Shown one piece after another: positions 44,616-53,264 of a stretch of DNA of 64,000 nt. The notes below the pieces were generated by a model. The model saw only the letters and a list, made by a program, of their open reading frames with translations. It did not search any database and was not told where the DNA came from. The position numbers and the translations under genes are program-made. Source of the stretch: Spirosoma sp. SC4-14 (GTDB taxonomy: Bacteria; Bacteroidota; Bacteroidia; Cytophagales; Spirosomataceae); the NCBI RefSeq assembly GCF_037201965.1, contig NZ_CP147518.1, positions 5,945,001 to 6,009,000 on the forward strand, given 5' to 3'. The first letter of the stretch is position 1. Every line of letters starts with the position of its first letter.

Positions 44616-44647
44616 TTGGCCGAACGACCTGTAATGGTGTATCTTTG
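44616..44647 (+). promoter_or_regulatory. aroA promoter
   Basis: TTG, a 21-nt spacer and TATCTTTG at 44640-44647, only five bases before the ATG at 44653. By comparison with the tRNA-Thr promoter, transcription would begin at or next to the ATG, giving a leaderless mRNA. Confidence 0.55.
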
Positions 44648-44652
44648 CCGTA

Positions 44653-45921
44653 ATGAATGCCGTTAAGCTCACTCCACCTACTGGCCCGGTTCGGGCTACA
44701 ATACCATTAGCTTCGTCGAAAAGCGAAAGCAATCGTGCCCTTATTATTGATGCCCTGACCGGTTTTCGGTGCGATTTAGCAAATCTGTCGACCGCTCGCG
44801 ACACGCAGACGATGATTCGTTTGCTGAAATCGACAGACAGCACAGCCGACGTACTCGATGCCGGAACAACCATGCGTTTTCTGACGGCTTATTTTGCCGT
44901 AACGGGCCAGCAAAAGACCATGACCGGTACGCCACGGATGTGTGAACGGCCAATCGGTATTCTGGTCGATGCCCTGCGAAAACTAGGTGCCGACATCACG
45001 TACCTGAAAAATGAGGAGTATCCACCTTTGCAGCTCAATGGCTTTAATGCGTCGGCAAGCACCCAAAATCAAATAACCATTCGGGGCGATGTAAGCAGCC
45101 AATACATTTCGGCCCTGCTGATGATTGCCCCTATCCTGCCTAATGGGTTGACGCTGGAATTGACCGGTGCAATTGGGTCACGTCCATACATTGAAATGAC
45201 ACTGGAGCAGATGATTTACTTCGGTGCCGATGTTAAGGCCAACTGGGACTCGAAAACCATAATCGTTAATCCTCAGCCGTACACTCCCAAAGCATACACA
45301 ATTGAGTCGGACTGGTCGGGAGCCAGCTACTGGTATAGCGTTGCCGCCCTCGCCAACGATAACCATGCCGAAATTGAACTCCTTGGACTAAAAGCGCGGT
45401 CGCTACAGGGCGATAGTGCCATTGTCGATATTATGCGGCCACTGGGCGTTGAAAGTACGTTTACTGATACGGGGGTAAAATTAACCAAACGCCCGGCCGA
45501 GTCGGCCCTATCGTGGGATTTTACGCACTGCCCTGATCTGGCACAAACGGTTGCCGTTTGTGCTACGGCAAAAGGCATTACGGTGACGTTGACCGGAATT
45601 GAAAGTCTAAAGATTAAGGAAACTGACCGTGTGGCTGCGCTACAGGCCGAGCTACAGAAGATTGGAGCCGAACTAATTGAGGTAGAGCCGAACCATCGGT
45701 ATGAAGCCCGACCGTTGAGGGCAACATCCTGGACACCAGCAAGCATCGAAACCTACGATGACCACCGCATGGCGATGGCTTTTGCACCAGTCGCCATGAA
45801 ACAGGAAGTCATTATTGAAGAGCCAGGCGTTGTGGCAAAATCGTACCCAAGTTTCTGGGATGACATGGCCCGAATAGTGAAAATTGAAGAAATTGTCAAA
45901 GGTTCAAATGTTGCAGGTTGA
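44653..45921 (+). CDS. aroA: 3-phosphoshikimate 1-carboxyvinyltransferase (EPSP synthase)
   Basis: 422 aa. SSKSESNRALIIDAL supplies the N-terminal Lys/Ser/Arg phosphate site, DAGTTMRFLTAYFAV the domain hinge, GDVSSQYISALLMIAP the shikimate site, ESDWSGASYWYSVAAL, and DYDDHRMAMAFAP-type YDDHRMAMAFAPVA the catalytic Asp region. Joins PEP to shikimate-3-phosphate in aromatic amino-acid synthesis. Bacteroidota often have this slightly short form. Followed by a 9-bp hairpin. Confidence 0.95.
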   Translation: MNAVKLTPPTGPVRATIPLASSKSESNRALIIDALTGFRCDLANLSTARDTQTMIRLLKSTDSTADVLDAGTTMRFLTAYFAVTGQQKTMTGTPRMCERPIGILVDALRKLGADITYLKNEEYPPLQLNGFNASASTQNQITIRGDVSSQYISALLMIAPILPNGLTLELTGAIGSRPYIEMTLEQMIYFGADVKANWDSKTIIVNPQPYTPKAYTIESDWSGASYWYSVAALANDNHAEIELLGLKARSLQGDSAIVDIMRPLGVESTFTDTGVKLTKRPAESALSWDFTHCPDLAQTVAVCATAKGITVTLTGIESLKIKETDRVAALQAELQKIGAELIEVEPNHRYEARPLRATSWTPASIETYDDHRMAMAFAPVAMKQEVIIEEPGVVAKSYPSFWDDMARIVKIEEIVKGSNVAG

Positions 45922-45935
45922 GTTAATCCTGATGG

Positions 45936-45965
45936 CTGATTTTTGCAGAAAAATGTAAAAATCAG
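45936..45965. terminator. Hairpin after aroA
   Basis: CTGATTTTT (45936-45944) pairs perfectly with AAAAATCAG (45957-45965), loop 12 nt. No T-run follows, so it is a weaker terminator candidate. Confidence 0.45.
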
Positions 45966-46006
45966 ACGCATGAAACTTTGCTTAACATTTGTGGAAAATT
46001 CCTGTA

Positions 46007-46014
46007 TATATTTG
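46007..46014 (+). promoter_or_regulatory. -7 element of a candidate non-coding RNA
   Basis: TATATTTG matches the consensus exactly. A TTTG lies 15 nt upstream (short spacing). No coding start follows within 300 nt. Confidence 0.45.
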
Positions 46015-46020
46015 CAACGT

Positions 46021-46270
46021 TAAGTAATTTTTAAGCGATAATTAACGTTTTATAAACAAGAAGTCGCCAACTTTGCAAAACGAATCGGACTTATAATCGG
46101 AAAACTTAAGGTTTTCTTGCACTATATAAAAATAATTGCTTAGTTAGCATAACGATCCTTTACAAAGGGAAGGTTGAACATCAAGATCTGGCGGCCGCCC
46201 GGTCGTCGGTCTTGAAATGGTGTGGATAGAAGCGGAAAGCCGCCCCGACATTCGGAGCGGCTTTTTTGTT
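46021..46270 (+). ncRNA. Candidate structured RNA of about 250 nt
   Basis: Between a -7 element and an intrinsic terminator there is no open frame but there are ordered hairpins: GAAAAC/GTTTTC (46100-46116), CCTT/AAGG near 46157-46170, and TCAAGATC (46181-46188) with GGTCTTGA (46208-46215), 8 bp. It ends in the terminator 46236-46270. It does not match the tmRNA, RNase P, SRP or 6S patterns I know. Alternatives are a regulated leader of the cupin gene (ATG 96 nt after the terminator) or a 3' extension of aroA. Confidence 0.4.
46236..46270 (+). terminator. Intrinsic terminator
   Basis: AAAGCCGC (46236-46243) pairs with GCGGCTTT (46257-46264), with CCGA/TCGG continuing the stem inside, followed by a T-run. 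Confidence 0.85.
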
Positions 46271-46365
46271 TTTTATCGGTTCAAAAACCTCATTAACTTG
46301 CTTATTATTTCAGACAAAAGTAGAATCTATACCCTGGTTCTCTTATTAATCAAACTACGCTTATT

Positions 46366-46710
46366 ATGACAGAAACACCATTGGCAGCGCGTTTTGCAGA
46401 TGATCAGGCGATTCCGTGGGAATCGGTTGCCGACGGGGTCAAGCGAAAAATTATGACCTATGATGCTAATCTGATGATGGTGAAGGTTGCCTTTGAAACG
46501 GGTGGTATTGGCACACCCCATCAACATCCACATACGCAAATGAGCTATGTTGAAAGTGGTGCCTTTGCCATTACCATTGCCGAAGAGACCAAAACCCTGC
46601 GCACCGGTGATGCATATTATATCCCTCCTGATGTGTGGCATGGAGCTGTGTGTCTCGAAGCCGGTATACTGGTAGATGTTTTTACGCCCATGCGCGAAGA
46701 TTTTGTGTAA
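46366..46710 (+). CDS. Cupin-domain protein
   Basis: 114 aa, a single small beta-barrel. Metal ligands fit the cupin pattern: GTPHQHPHTQMSYVESG (three His plus Glu region) and the second-motif IPPDVWHGAVCLEAG with His. Relatives include sugar-related and dioxygenase-like cupins; the substrate is unknown. Located just upstream of the DUF1080 block but separated by 58 bp with no shared promoter evident. Confidence 0.88.
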   Translation: MTETPLAARFADDQAIPWESVADGVKRKIMTYDANLMMVKVAFETGGIGTPHQHPHTQMSYVESGAFAITIAEETKTLRTGDAYYIPPDVWHGAVCLEAGILVDVFTPMREDFV

Positions 46711-46768
46711 CTTGTTTTGAGGAAGTACCAGCCTCTTCCTTTTTGTTTCCTTTTCTTAATCTCTAATC

Positions 46769-48649
46769 ATGCAACGATATTTCTGTTGTTTTCTGTGGTG
46801 CCTTACCCTGTATGCCTACTGCGTATCGGCCCAAACCAATGAATTACCCTACTCGAAAATTAATCTCGACAATCTGAACGATTTCAGACCAGTTGCCAAT
46901 AACTGGAAAATTGCGGGCGACGTTTTCTACGACTTTGCCAAAAACGGAGCCGGCACAACAAAATCCGGAACAGGCATTGCCGTCAATGATCCATCGGGTA
47001 AAAACAAAGACCATCTGTTTACCAAAATGGAACATGGCGACATGGAACTGGAACTTGATTTTATGATGGCCAAAGAATCCAATTCGGGTATTTACCTGCA
47101 AGGTCGCTACGAGGTTCAGCTCTATGACAGTTGGGGCGTTAAAAAGCCCAGAACCCTGGACTGTGGTGCCATTTATGAACGTTGGGACGAAAATCGTCCC
47201 GAAGGTCGGCAAGGGTACGAAGGCCACCCACCTGCGCAAATCGTGAGTAAGGCCCCAGGTCTATGGCAACATCTTAAGATCGTATTTCGGGCACCCCGAT
47301 TTAACGAAAAAGGCGAAAAAACAGCCAACGCCCGTTTCATAAAAGTGACCCTGAACGACGTAGTCCTCCACGAAAATATTGAAGTCACAGGCCCTACCCG
47401 GTCGGCTGTTTTTCAGGACGAAAAACCAACCGGACCGCTGATGATTCAGGGCGATCATGGTGCCGTTGCCATTCGGAATATCAATTACAAAGCTTATGGT
47501 ATCGATCCGGTTGCGTTATCGAAACTTCATTTGAGTGCCTACGATGGCAAATTCCAGTCGGTCGATGAACTTAAATCGCTCACGCCCAAACGGGAAATGG
47601 ATATCGACATACTGGCCCATCTGATACCGGGCAGCCGCGATAATTTTGCGGGCAAAATTACGGGCACCGTACATATTCCCCGTTCGGGACAGTATCTCTT
47701 TAATCTTAATCTCCGCTGGATTCCGACTGAGGTCAACGCCAACGTTCGGAATGGAGCCGGAGAGTTGAAAATTGCGGGCAAAAAAATCCTGGGCGTTACA
47801 ACCGAAGATGGTGGTTCGTCGTCAACAAAAGTAAACCTAGAGGCTGGCGACTATCCAATTGAGCTTTCCTACTACAAAAATTTTGGTCTTTGGTATGCCC
47901 GCAGTAACGACATTCTATTGTCGGTAGAAGGCCCTGGCGTTGAATACACCACGTTGAATCCGGTAATCCGGGCCGAAGATCCGGTTAGCGAAATTACGGT
48001 TATGGCCAAAGCTGCTCCAGCCATGCAACGCGGTTTTGTTAATCACCACGGTAAAAAGCATACCCATACCATATCAGTTGGCGAACCCGACCTGGCGAAC
48101 TATAGCGTGGACCTGAGCAAAGGCGAATTTCTGAAAATCTGGCGGGGCGATTTCCTGGAAACAACACCCATGTGGTATGGTCGTGGCGAAACACAGCTTG
48201 CACTGCCTTTAGGTAGCGTGATTGAACTGTCGGGAAAACCTTCGCTGGCTTTTCTGGCGGATAAAAATGCAGCCTGGCCCGACTCCAACGCCACCTACAA
48301 CAACCTGGGCTATGATGTCGACAAAGCCGGACGACCCATTTTCAAATACACGCTGGGAACGGCCAATGTGCGGGAATCATTTGCATCGACCGACGAAGGT
48401 CGTAAACTATCGCATACGTTTACGGTAACACCTGCTACGCAGGATATCTGGTGTCGGCTGGCCGAAGGAACCGACATTGTTGAATTGCCAAACGGCCTCT
48501 ACGCCATCAATGACAAGCAGTATTTCATTGAGCTGCCAGGTAAGGAAAAGCCAGTTGTCAGAACCACCGCTACGAACACAAAAGAACTTCTTCTGCCCAT
48601 CAAAACGGGCGCTAATTCAGGAACCCTAACCTATTCTATCGTCTGGTAA
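46769..48649 (+). CDS. Secreted DUF1080 (3-keto-disaccharide hydrolase-like) protein with extra beta domain
   Basis: 626 aa, signal peptide (MQRYFCCFLWCLTLYAYCVSA). DUF1080 lies at about residues 25-240 (DMELELDFMMAKESNSGIYLQGRYEVQLYDSW, then GPLMIQGDHGAVAIRNI), a concanavalin-like fold reported to act on 3-keto-glycosides. A PA14-like module follows (about 280-395, DNFAGKITGTVHIPRSGQYLFNL), then a beta-rich C-terminal region without a name. The next gene starts 21 nt downstream, so the two are an operon: a dehydrogenase-type protein with a hydrolase acting on oxidised sugars is a reasonable inference. Confidence 0.85.
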   Translation: MQRYFCCFLWCLTLYAYCVSAQTNELPYSKINLDNLNDFRPVANNWKIAGDVFYDFAKNGAGTTKSGTGIAVNDPSGKNKDHLFTKMEHGDMELELDFMMAKESNSGIYLQGRYEVQLYDSWGVKKPRTLDCGAIYERWDENRPEGRQGYEGHPPAQIVSKAPGLWQHLKIVFRAPRFNEKGEKTANARFIKVTLNDVVLHENIEVTGPTRSAVFQDEKPTGPLMIQGDHGAVAIRNINYKAYGIDPVALSKLHLSAYDGKFQSVDELKSLTPKREMDIDILAHLIPGSRDNFAGKITGTVHIPRSGQYLFNLNLRWIPTEVNANVRNGAGELKIAGKKILGVTTEDGGSSSTKVNLEAGDYPIELSYYKNFGLWYARSNDILLSVEGPGVEYTTLNPVIRAEDPVSEITVMAKAAPAMQRGFVNHHGKKHTHTISVGEPDLANYSVDLSKGEFLKIWRGDFLETTPMWYGRGETQLALPLGSVIELSGKPSLAFLADKNAAWPDSNATYNNLGYDVDKAGRPIFKYTLGTANVRESFASTDEGRKLSHTFTVTPATQDIWCRLAEGTDIVELPNGLYAINDKQYFIELPGKEKPVVRTTATNTKELLLPIKTGANSGTLTYSIVW

Positions 48650-48670
48650 GTTCCGTTTTTCGAAAGCATT

Positions 48671-50791
48671 ATGAACATGAAGTATCATCCGATAAATCGT
48701 CTGGCCGGAGCCGTCCTCATCGTGCTGGGGCTTACCTGGATAAGCCCTGCAATTACAACCGTTCAGGCTCAGTCGACAACCAAAGGCGCGGCTAAAGCCG
48801 AACCTGATCCTGAAAAAGAAGACGATTTCTATAAACTCATTTCACTGCCAGTTCCTGAAGATATCATTCTGGAAGTGGGCGGAATGGCTACGTTGCCCGA
48901 TGGGAGTCTGGCGATTTGCACCCGCCGGGGCGAAGTCTGGATTGTTAACAACCCTTACATCAGTGGAACCGAACGGCCAATGTATCAGCGGTTTGCCTAT
49001 GGTCTGCACGAACCGCTGGGACTAGCCTACAAAGACGGCGACATCTATGTGACACAACGGAGTGAAATTACCCGTCTGCGCGATACCGATGGCGATGGCC
49101 AGGCCGACTCCTACGATAAAATATACTCGTGGCCGCTCTCGGGCAACTACCATGAATATTCCTACGGGCCTACCTTTTTGCCCAATGGCAATATGCTTGT
49201 TACGCTAAACGTAGGCTGGAGCAACAGCCTGGGGCATGGTGTTAGTCTGGTTCCCTGGCGAGGTTGGACGCTGGAAATTACTCCTGATGGAAAAATGACC
49301 CCTTTTGCTGCCGGAATGCGCTCTCCGGCTGGTTATGGCATGAACGCGGCTGGCGATTTTTTCTATACCGAAAACCAGGGCGACTGGGTTGGCTCGGGTC
49401 GAATTTCGCAGGTCGAAAAAGGCGATTTTCTGGGCAATGCCGAAAGCCTGCGGTGGACCGATATGCCTGGATCGCCCCTCAAGCTTAAACCACAGCAGGT
49501 TCCGAATACGGGCGAGCCACTGTATGATGTAGCTAAGCGCGTTCCGGAGTTGAAAGCGCCCGCTGTCTGGTTGCCGCATGGTATTTTAGGCATTTCGACA
49601 TCGGGTATGCTGACCGATAATACCAATGGAAAATTTGGCCCCTTTGCCAATCAGGTTTTTGTTGGCGATCAGGGCCAAAGCATTGTTTCGCGGGTTGATT
49701 TCGAAAAAGTAAAAGGTAAATATCAGGGCGTTGTTTTCCCGTTCCGCGAAGGGTTTTCGTCGGGTGTACTGCGTCTGGTCTGGGGTCACGATGCCTCTAT
49801 GTTTGTCGGCATGACCAGCCGGGGCTGGTCGTCGACGGGGAAAGAACTCTATAGTCTGCAACGGGTTGTCTGGACCGGACGAATGCCGTTTGAAATGAAA
49901 ACCATCCATGCTATGCCCGATGGTTTTGAGATCGAATTTACCGAACCCGTCGATCAGGAACTGGCCGCCGATCCGGCATCGTATAAAGTAACGGGCTTCA
50001 ACTACAAATACCATGCTACCTACGGCAGTCCGGTCATTAACCGGGCTGGTTGCCCAATTCGCGGTATTGTCGTGTCGAAAGATGGGCTGAAAGCGCGACT
50101 GGTCGTCGATAGCCTGCGTCTGGGTTATATTCATGAGATTACGACCGCTGGCGTTCGATCGTCCACGGGTCGGGCCTTGCTGCATAATGTAGGTTATTAT
50201 ACTCTGAACAATATTCCGGATGGCGACAAACTGGCCATTGTAGCAGCACCGAAGCATAACCACGCCGAAATGATGGCTTCGGCGGCAACTACGCCACCCG
50301 TCAACGCAAAAGCGAGTGCGGCCAAAGGAAAAACATCGGCAGCGAAACCAGCTTCGGCCAAAACAACTGCCAGCAGTGCGGCCAAACGCGTAACCGAAAT
50401 GCCAGCATCGTGGAGCGAGCCCGATTATACGATCACCATTGGCACTAAACCGGGGCTGAAGTTTTCGCCGGAGCAGTTTCAGGTAAAAGCCGGAAGCAAG
50501 GTGCGCGTAGTTTTCAATAATGAAGACGACATGCTCCACAACTTTGTGGTTGTGCAACCAGGAACCGCTATTCAGGTTGGCGAACTCGCCATGAAGTTAG
50601 GGCTGGAAGGGCAGGAGAAAAACTACATTCCTGCGTCAGATAAAGTACTGAATCATACGAATCTGCTCCAACCCAACACCAACGAGACGATTTACTTCAT
50701 TGCTCCCGAAAAACCCGGCGATTATACGTACGAATGCTCCGTTCCTGGTCATTTCTACGTTATGCAGGGCATAATGAAGGTTGTAAAATAA
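48671..50791 (+). CDS. Sorbosone/glucose-dehydrogenase-like beta-propeller fused to a cupredoxin
   Basis: 706 aa with signal peptide. A beta-propeller occupies about residues 50-490 (PDGSLAICTRRGEVWIVNN, GLHEPLGLAYKDGDIYVTQ, TFLPNGNMLVTLN, MRSPAGYGMNAAGDFFYTENQGDW), of the PQQ sugar-dehydrogenase/L-sorbosone type. An Ala/Lys-rich linker (about 535-570) leads to a type-1 copper domain: His623 (LHNF), Cys689 (YECSVPGHF), His694 and Met698. The copper centre could take electrons from the propeller or pass them on. No c-type heme motif. Cotranscribed with DUF1080. Confidence 0.85.
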   Translation: MNMKYHPINRLAGAVLIVLGLTWISPAITTVQAQSTTKGAAKAEPDPEKEDDFYKLISLPVPEDIILEVGGMATLPDGSLAICTRRGEVWIVNNPYISGTERPMYQRFAYGLHEPLGLAYKDGDIYVTQRSEITRLRDTDGDGQADSYDKIYSWPLSGNYHEYSYGPTFLPNGNMLVTLNVGWSNSLGHGVSLVPWRGWTLEITPDGKMTPFAAGMRSPAGYGMNAAGDFFYTENQGDWVGSGRISQVEKGDFLGNAESLRWTDMPGSPLKLKPQQVPNTGEPLYDVAKRVPELKAPAVWLPHGILGISTSGMLTDNTNGKFGPFANQVFVGDQGQSIVSRVDFEKVKGKYQGVVFPFREGFSSGVLRLVWGHDASMFVGMTSRGWSSTGKELYSLQRVVWTGRMPFEMKTIHAMPDGFEIEFTEPVDQELAADPASYKVTGFNYKYHATYGSPVINRAGCPIRGIVVSKDGLKARLVVDSLRLGYIHEITTAGVRSSTGRALLHNVGYYTLNNIPDGDKLAIVAAPKHNHAEMMASAATTPPVNAKASAAKGKTSAAKPASAKTTASSAAKRVTEMPASWSEPDYTITIGTKPGLKFSPEQFQVKAGSKVRVVFNNEDDMLHNFVVVQPGTAIQVGELAMKLGLEGQEKNYIPASDKVLNHTNLLQPNTNETIYFIAPEKPGDYTYECSVPGHFYVMQGIMKVVK

Positions 50792-50807
50792 TCCAGCTTA
50801 TAGCTTA

Positions 50808-50840
50808 TAGCCCGGTCAAAGTTGACCGGGCTATTTTATT
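50808..50840 (+). terminator. Terminator between the dehydrogenase and GH9 genes
   Basis: TAGCCCGGTCAA pairs perfectly with TTGACCGGGCTA around two unpaired bases, followed by TTTTATT. It should stop most transcription before GH9. Confidence 0.85.
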
Positions 50841-50848
50841 ATTCTACT

Positions 50849-52648
50849 ATGCTAAAGTCGCTTATTATCGGTACATTTCTGTTTTTTTGTCAATACCGTC
50901 TGGTTGCTCAACCTCAATCGGGTACGGAGTTAATTCGACTGAATCAGATTGGTTTCTATTCTAATGCGCCTAAAATTGCGGTTGTTGTCGGTGCTATCGG
51001 CGAAGCACAAGGTACCTTCCAGATTACAACGACCGATCAGAAAAAAGTCGTTTTTTCGGGCCCGTTAAGTGCAGCCCGTACCAATCCGTTTTCAAAGAAA
51101 ATAACGCATATCGCCGATTTTTCGGCATTGGTGACGCCCGGCACCTATGTAGTCAATATACCTGGCATTGGCCATTCTTACCCATTCACTATTGGCATCA
51201 ACGTACATCATGCCGTAGCGACAGCCGCGCTTAAAGGGTTTTATTACCAGCGAGCATCAACAGCATTGCCAGCTCAATTTGCCGGGCAGTGGGCACGATC
51301 ATCCGGCCATCCAGACACAAAGGTACTGATCCATCCATCGGCGGCTTCGGTTAGTCGTCCGGCCGGTTCGACCATTTCATCGCCCCGTGGCTGGTACGAT
51401 GCGGGCGATTACAACAAGTATATTGTAAACTCGGGTATTACGATGGGAACGTTGCTATCATTGTATGAAGATTTCCCAACTTTCGCTAAAACCCTGAAAA
51501 CCAATATTCCAGAAAGTACGAACAAAATTCCTGACCTACTCGACGAAATCCTGTGGAATTTGCGCTGGATGCTGACCATGCAGGACCCGGCCGACGGTGG
51601 CGTCTATCATAAACTCACCAACCCGCGCTTCGACGGAATGGTTATGCCCGATAAGGCCGGATCACCTACTCGTACCGATCGGTATGTGGTTCAGAAAAGC
51701 ATTACTGCTAGCCTTGATTTTACGGCTGTGATGGCACAGGCCAGCCGCGTTTTTACAGCGTATAATCGTGAGCTACCGGGTCTGTCCGACTCCTGCTTAT
51801 CAGCTGCCCGTAATGCCTGGAAATGGGCAGAGGCTAACCCAAATGCGCTGTATAAGCAGACTAAGATGAATGACACCTTCGATCCAGACGTAGTAACGGG
51901 TAGTTATGAAGATCGGGATGCCAGCGACGAATGGATTTGGGCGGCCACTGAACTATACGTTACGACCAACGATGAAACGTATTACAACGCTGTCAATCTG
52001 TTTCCAGATACCAAAACTCCGTTACCCTCGTGGCCACAGGTCCGTACGCTGGCTTACTACACACTGGCTCGATCAGGAAAAACGCTGACCGATGCTGGAA
52101 AAAAAGATCGGCTAAAGGTGATGCAGCATCTCAGATCGGCGGCAGACTCACTCCTATCGGGAGCCGACAAACAGGCTTTTCAGACCGTAATGGGCAAATC
52201 GGCGAACGATTTTATCTGGGGAAGCAGCGCCGAAGCTGCCAATCAGGGCATTGCACTCATTCAGGCATACCGATACACCGATTCGCCTAATCGGAAAGCT
52301 TACTTACGCTATGCCCTTGGCAATCTGGATTATTTACTGGGTCGAAATGCGGTGGGCTACTCGTTCGTAACGGGCTTTGGCGCTAAAACACCCATGCATC
52401 CACACCACCGTCCGTCTATTGCCGATGGCATTGCTGAACCTATTCCAGGATTGCTATCGGGAGGGACAAACGCTAATGCGGCCCGTCAGGATAAATGCAC
52501 AGGCTACACCAGCACAGTTGCCGATGAGGTCTACCTCGATGCCGATTGCTCGTATGCCTCCAACGAAATTGCTATCAACTGGAATGCCCCGCTGGTTTAC
52601 CTGGCCGCAGCTCTGGAAGCCTTACAAAAGAATCTAACGGGTTATTAG
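50849..52648 (+). CDS. GH9 endoglucanase with N-terminal Ig-like domain
   Basis: 599 aa from the ATG at 50849 (start of a signal peptide ending at LVA near residue 20). CelD-type Ig-like domain about 25-115 (IRLNQIGFYSNAPKIAVV). The GH9 barrel holds GWYDAGDYNKY with the catalytic aspartates Asp184 and Asp187, PMHPHHRPS, and near the end SNEIAINWNAP with the general-acid Glu573. Secreted beta-1,4-glucanase (cellulose or mixed-linkage glucan). Follows the oxidative block but has its own terminator upstream. No cellulose-binding module or type IX tail is seen. Confidence 0.93.
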   Translation: MLKSLIIGTFLFFCQYRLVAQPQSGTELIRLNQIGFYSNAPKIAVVVGAIGEAQGTFQITTTDQKKVVFSGPLSAARTNPFSKKITHIADFSALVTPGTYVVNIPGIGHSYPFTIGINVHHAVATAALKGFYYQRASTALPAQFAGQWARSSGHPDTKVLIHPSAASVSRPAGSTISSPRGWYDAGDYNKYIVNSGITMGTLLSLYEDFPTFAKTLKTNIPESTNKIPDLLDEILWNLRWMLTMQDPADGGVYHKLTNPRFDGMVMPDKAGSPTRTDRYVVQKSITASLDFTAVMAQASRVFTAYNRELPGLSDSCLSAARNAWKWAEANPNALYKQTKMNDTFDPDVVTGSYEDRDASDEWIWAATELYVTTNDETYYNAVNLFPDTKTPLPSWPQVRTLAYYTLARSGKTLTDAGKKDRLKVMQHLRSAADSLLSGADKQAFQTVMGKSANDFIWGSSAEAANQGIALIQAYRYTDSPNRKAYLRYALGNLDYLLGRNAVGYSFVTGFGAKTPMHPHHRPSIADGIAEPIPGLLSGGTNANAARQDKCTGYTSTVADEVYLDADCSYASNEIAINWNAPLVYLAAALEALQKNLTGY

Positions 52649-52657
52649 TTGTAGGTC

Positions 52658-52691
52658 ATTCGTCACCGGTATTTGGCTACCGGTGACGAAT
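52658..52691. terminator. Bidirectional hairpin between the GH9 and cheB genes
   Basis: ATTCGTCACCGGTA (52658-52671) pairs perfectly with TACCGGTGACGAAT (52678-52691), 14 bp, 6-nt loop. The right arm lies in the last codons of cheB, so the hairpin overlaps its stop. Confidence 0.75.
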
Positions 52692-53264
52692 TGAATTAAT
52701 AAACTGAATCAGTTCTGGAATGTCCAGAATGTGGTCAATTGTTGTGTTCAAAATAGCCTGTTGAGGCATAAAAGCGGCCTGCGCTGTACTGGGGTTCTGA
52801 ACAACCGTAATGCCTCCCATTCGCTTGATGGCAGCTAACCCTTTTGTGCCGTCGGCATTGGCCCCCGACAACAGGATTCCGACCAGCGTGTTCCTATAAA
52901 CATCGGCCGCCGATTCGAACGTTACGTCTAATGCCGGGCGGCTATAGTTCACTTTTTCGGAGTCATCGAGCGAAACTGTAAAGTCGTTTTCGATCAGCAA
53001 ATGATAATCAGCCGGAGCTACGTATATATGGGCGGGCAGCAACGGCTCTTTATCATCTACTTCTTTAACTGGAATACTGGTTTTGCCTGCCAATAAATGT
53101 TCCAGGGTAGAGTCGCCGGAGTTTTTGCGGTGCAAAACAATAATGACCGTAAATGGCATTGCAGGCTGCAAGGCTGGCAATATTCTCAACAGCACATCAA
53201 GGCTTCCGGTCGAACCACCGATCACGACGGCTTTATAGGTAGTTTTCAGCTCATCTTTCGCCAT
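52677..53264 (-). CDS. cheB: CheB-type methylesterase domain, stand-alone
   Basis: 195 aa, the CheB catalytic domain only, with no receiver. The catalytic triad is visible: Ser in VIGGSTGS, His in VVLHRK (here IIVLHRK) and Asp in LLSGANADGTKGL. Removes methyl groups or deamidates glutamines on chemoreceptor-like helices. Its start overlaps the CheR stop by 19 nt. No chemoreceptor, CheA or CheW is in the window, so the target is unknown; a non-chemotaxis signalling role alongside the histidine kinases is likely. Confidence 0.92.
   Translation of the reverse strand: MAKDELKTTYKAVVIGGSTGSLDVLLRILPALQPAMPFTVIIVLHRKNSGDSTLEHLLAGKTSIPVKEVDDKEPLLPAHIYVAPADYHLLIENDFTVSLDDSEKVNYSRPALDVTFESAADVYRNTLVGILLSGANADGTKGLAAIKRMGGITVVQNPSTAQAAFMPQQAILNTTIDHILDIPELIQFINSIRHR

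Noticed and set aside
49586..50557. 323-codon open frame on the minus strand
   Set aside because: Antisense to the propeller-cupredoxin gene, which has clear domains and copper ligands; the antisense peptide looks compositionally random.
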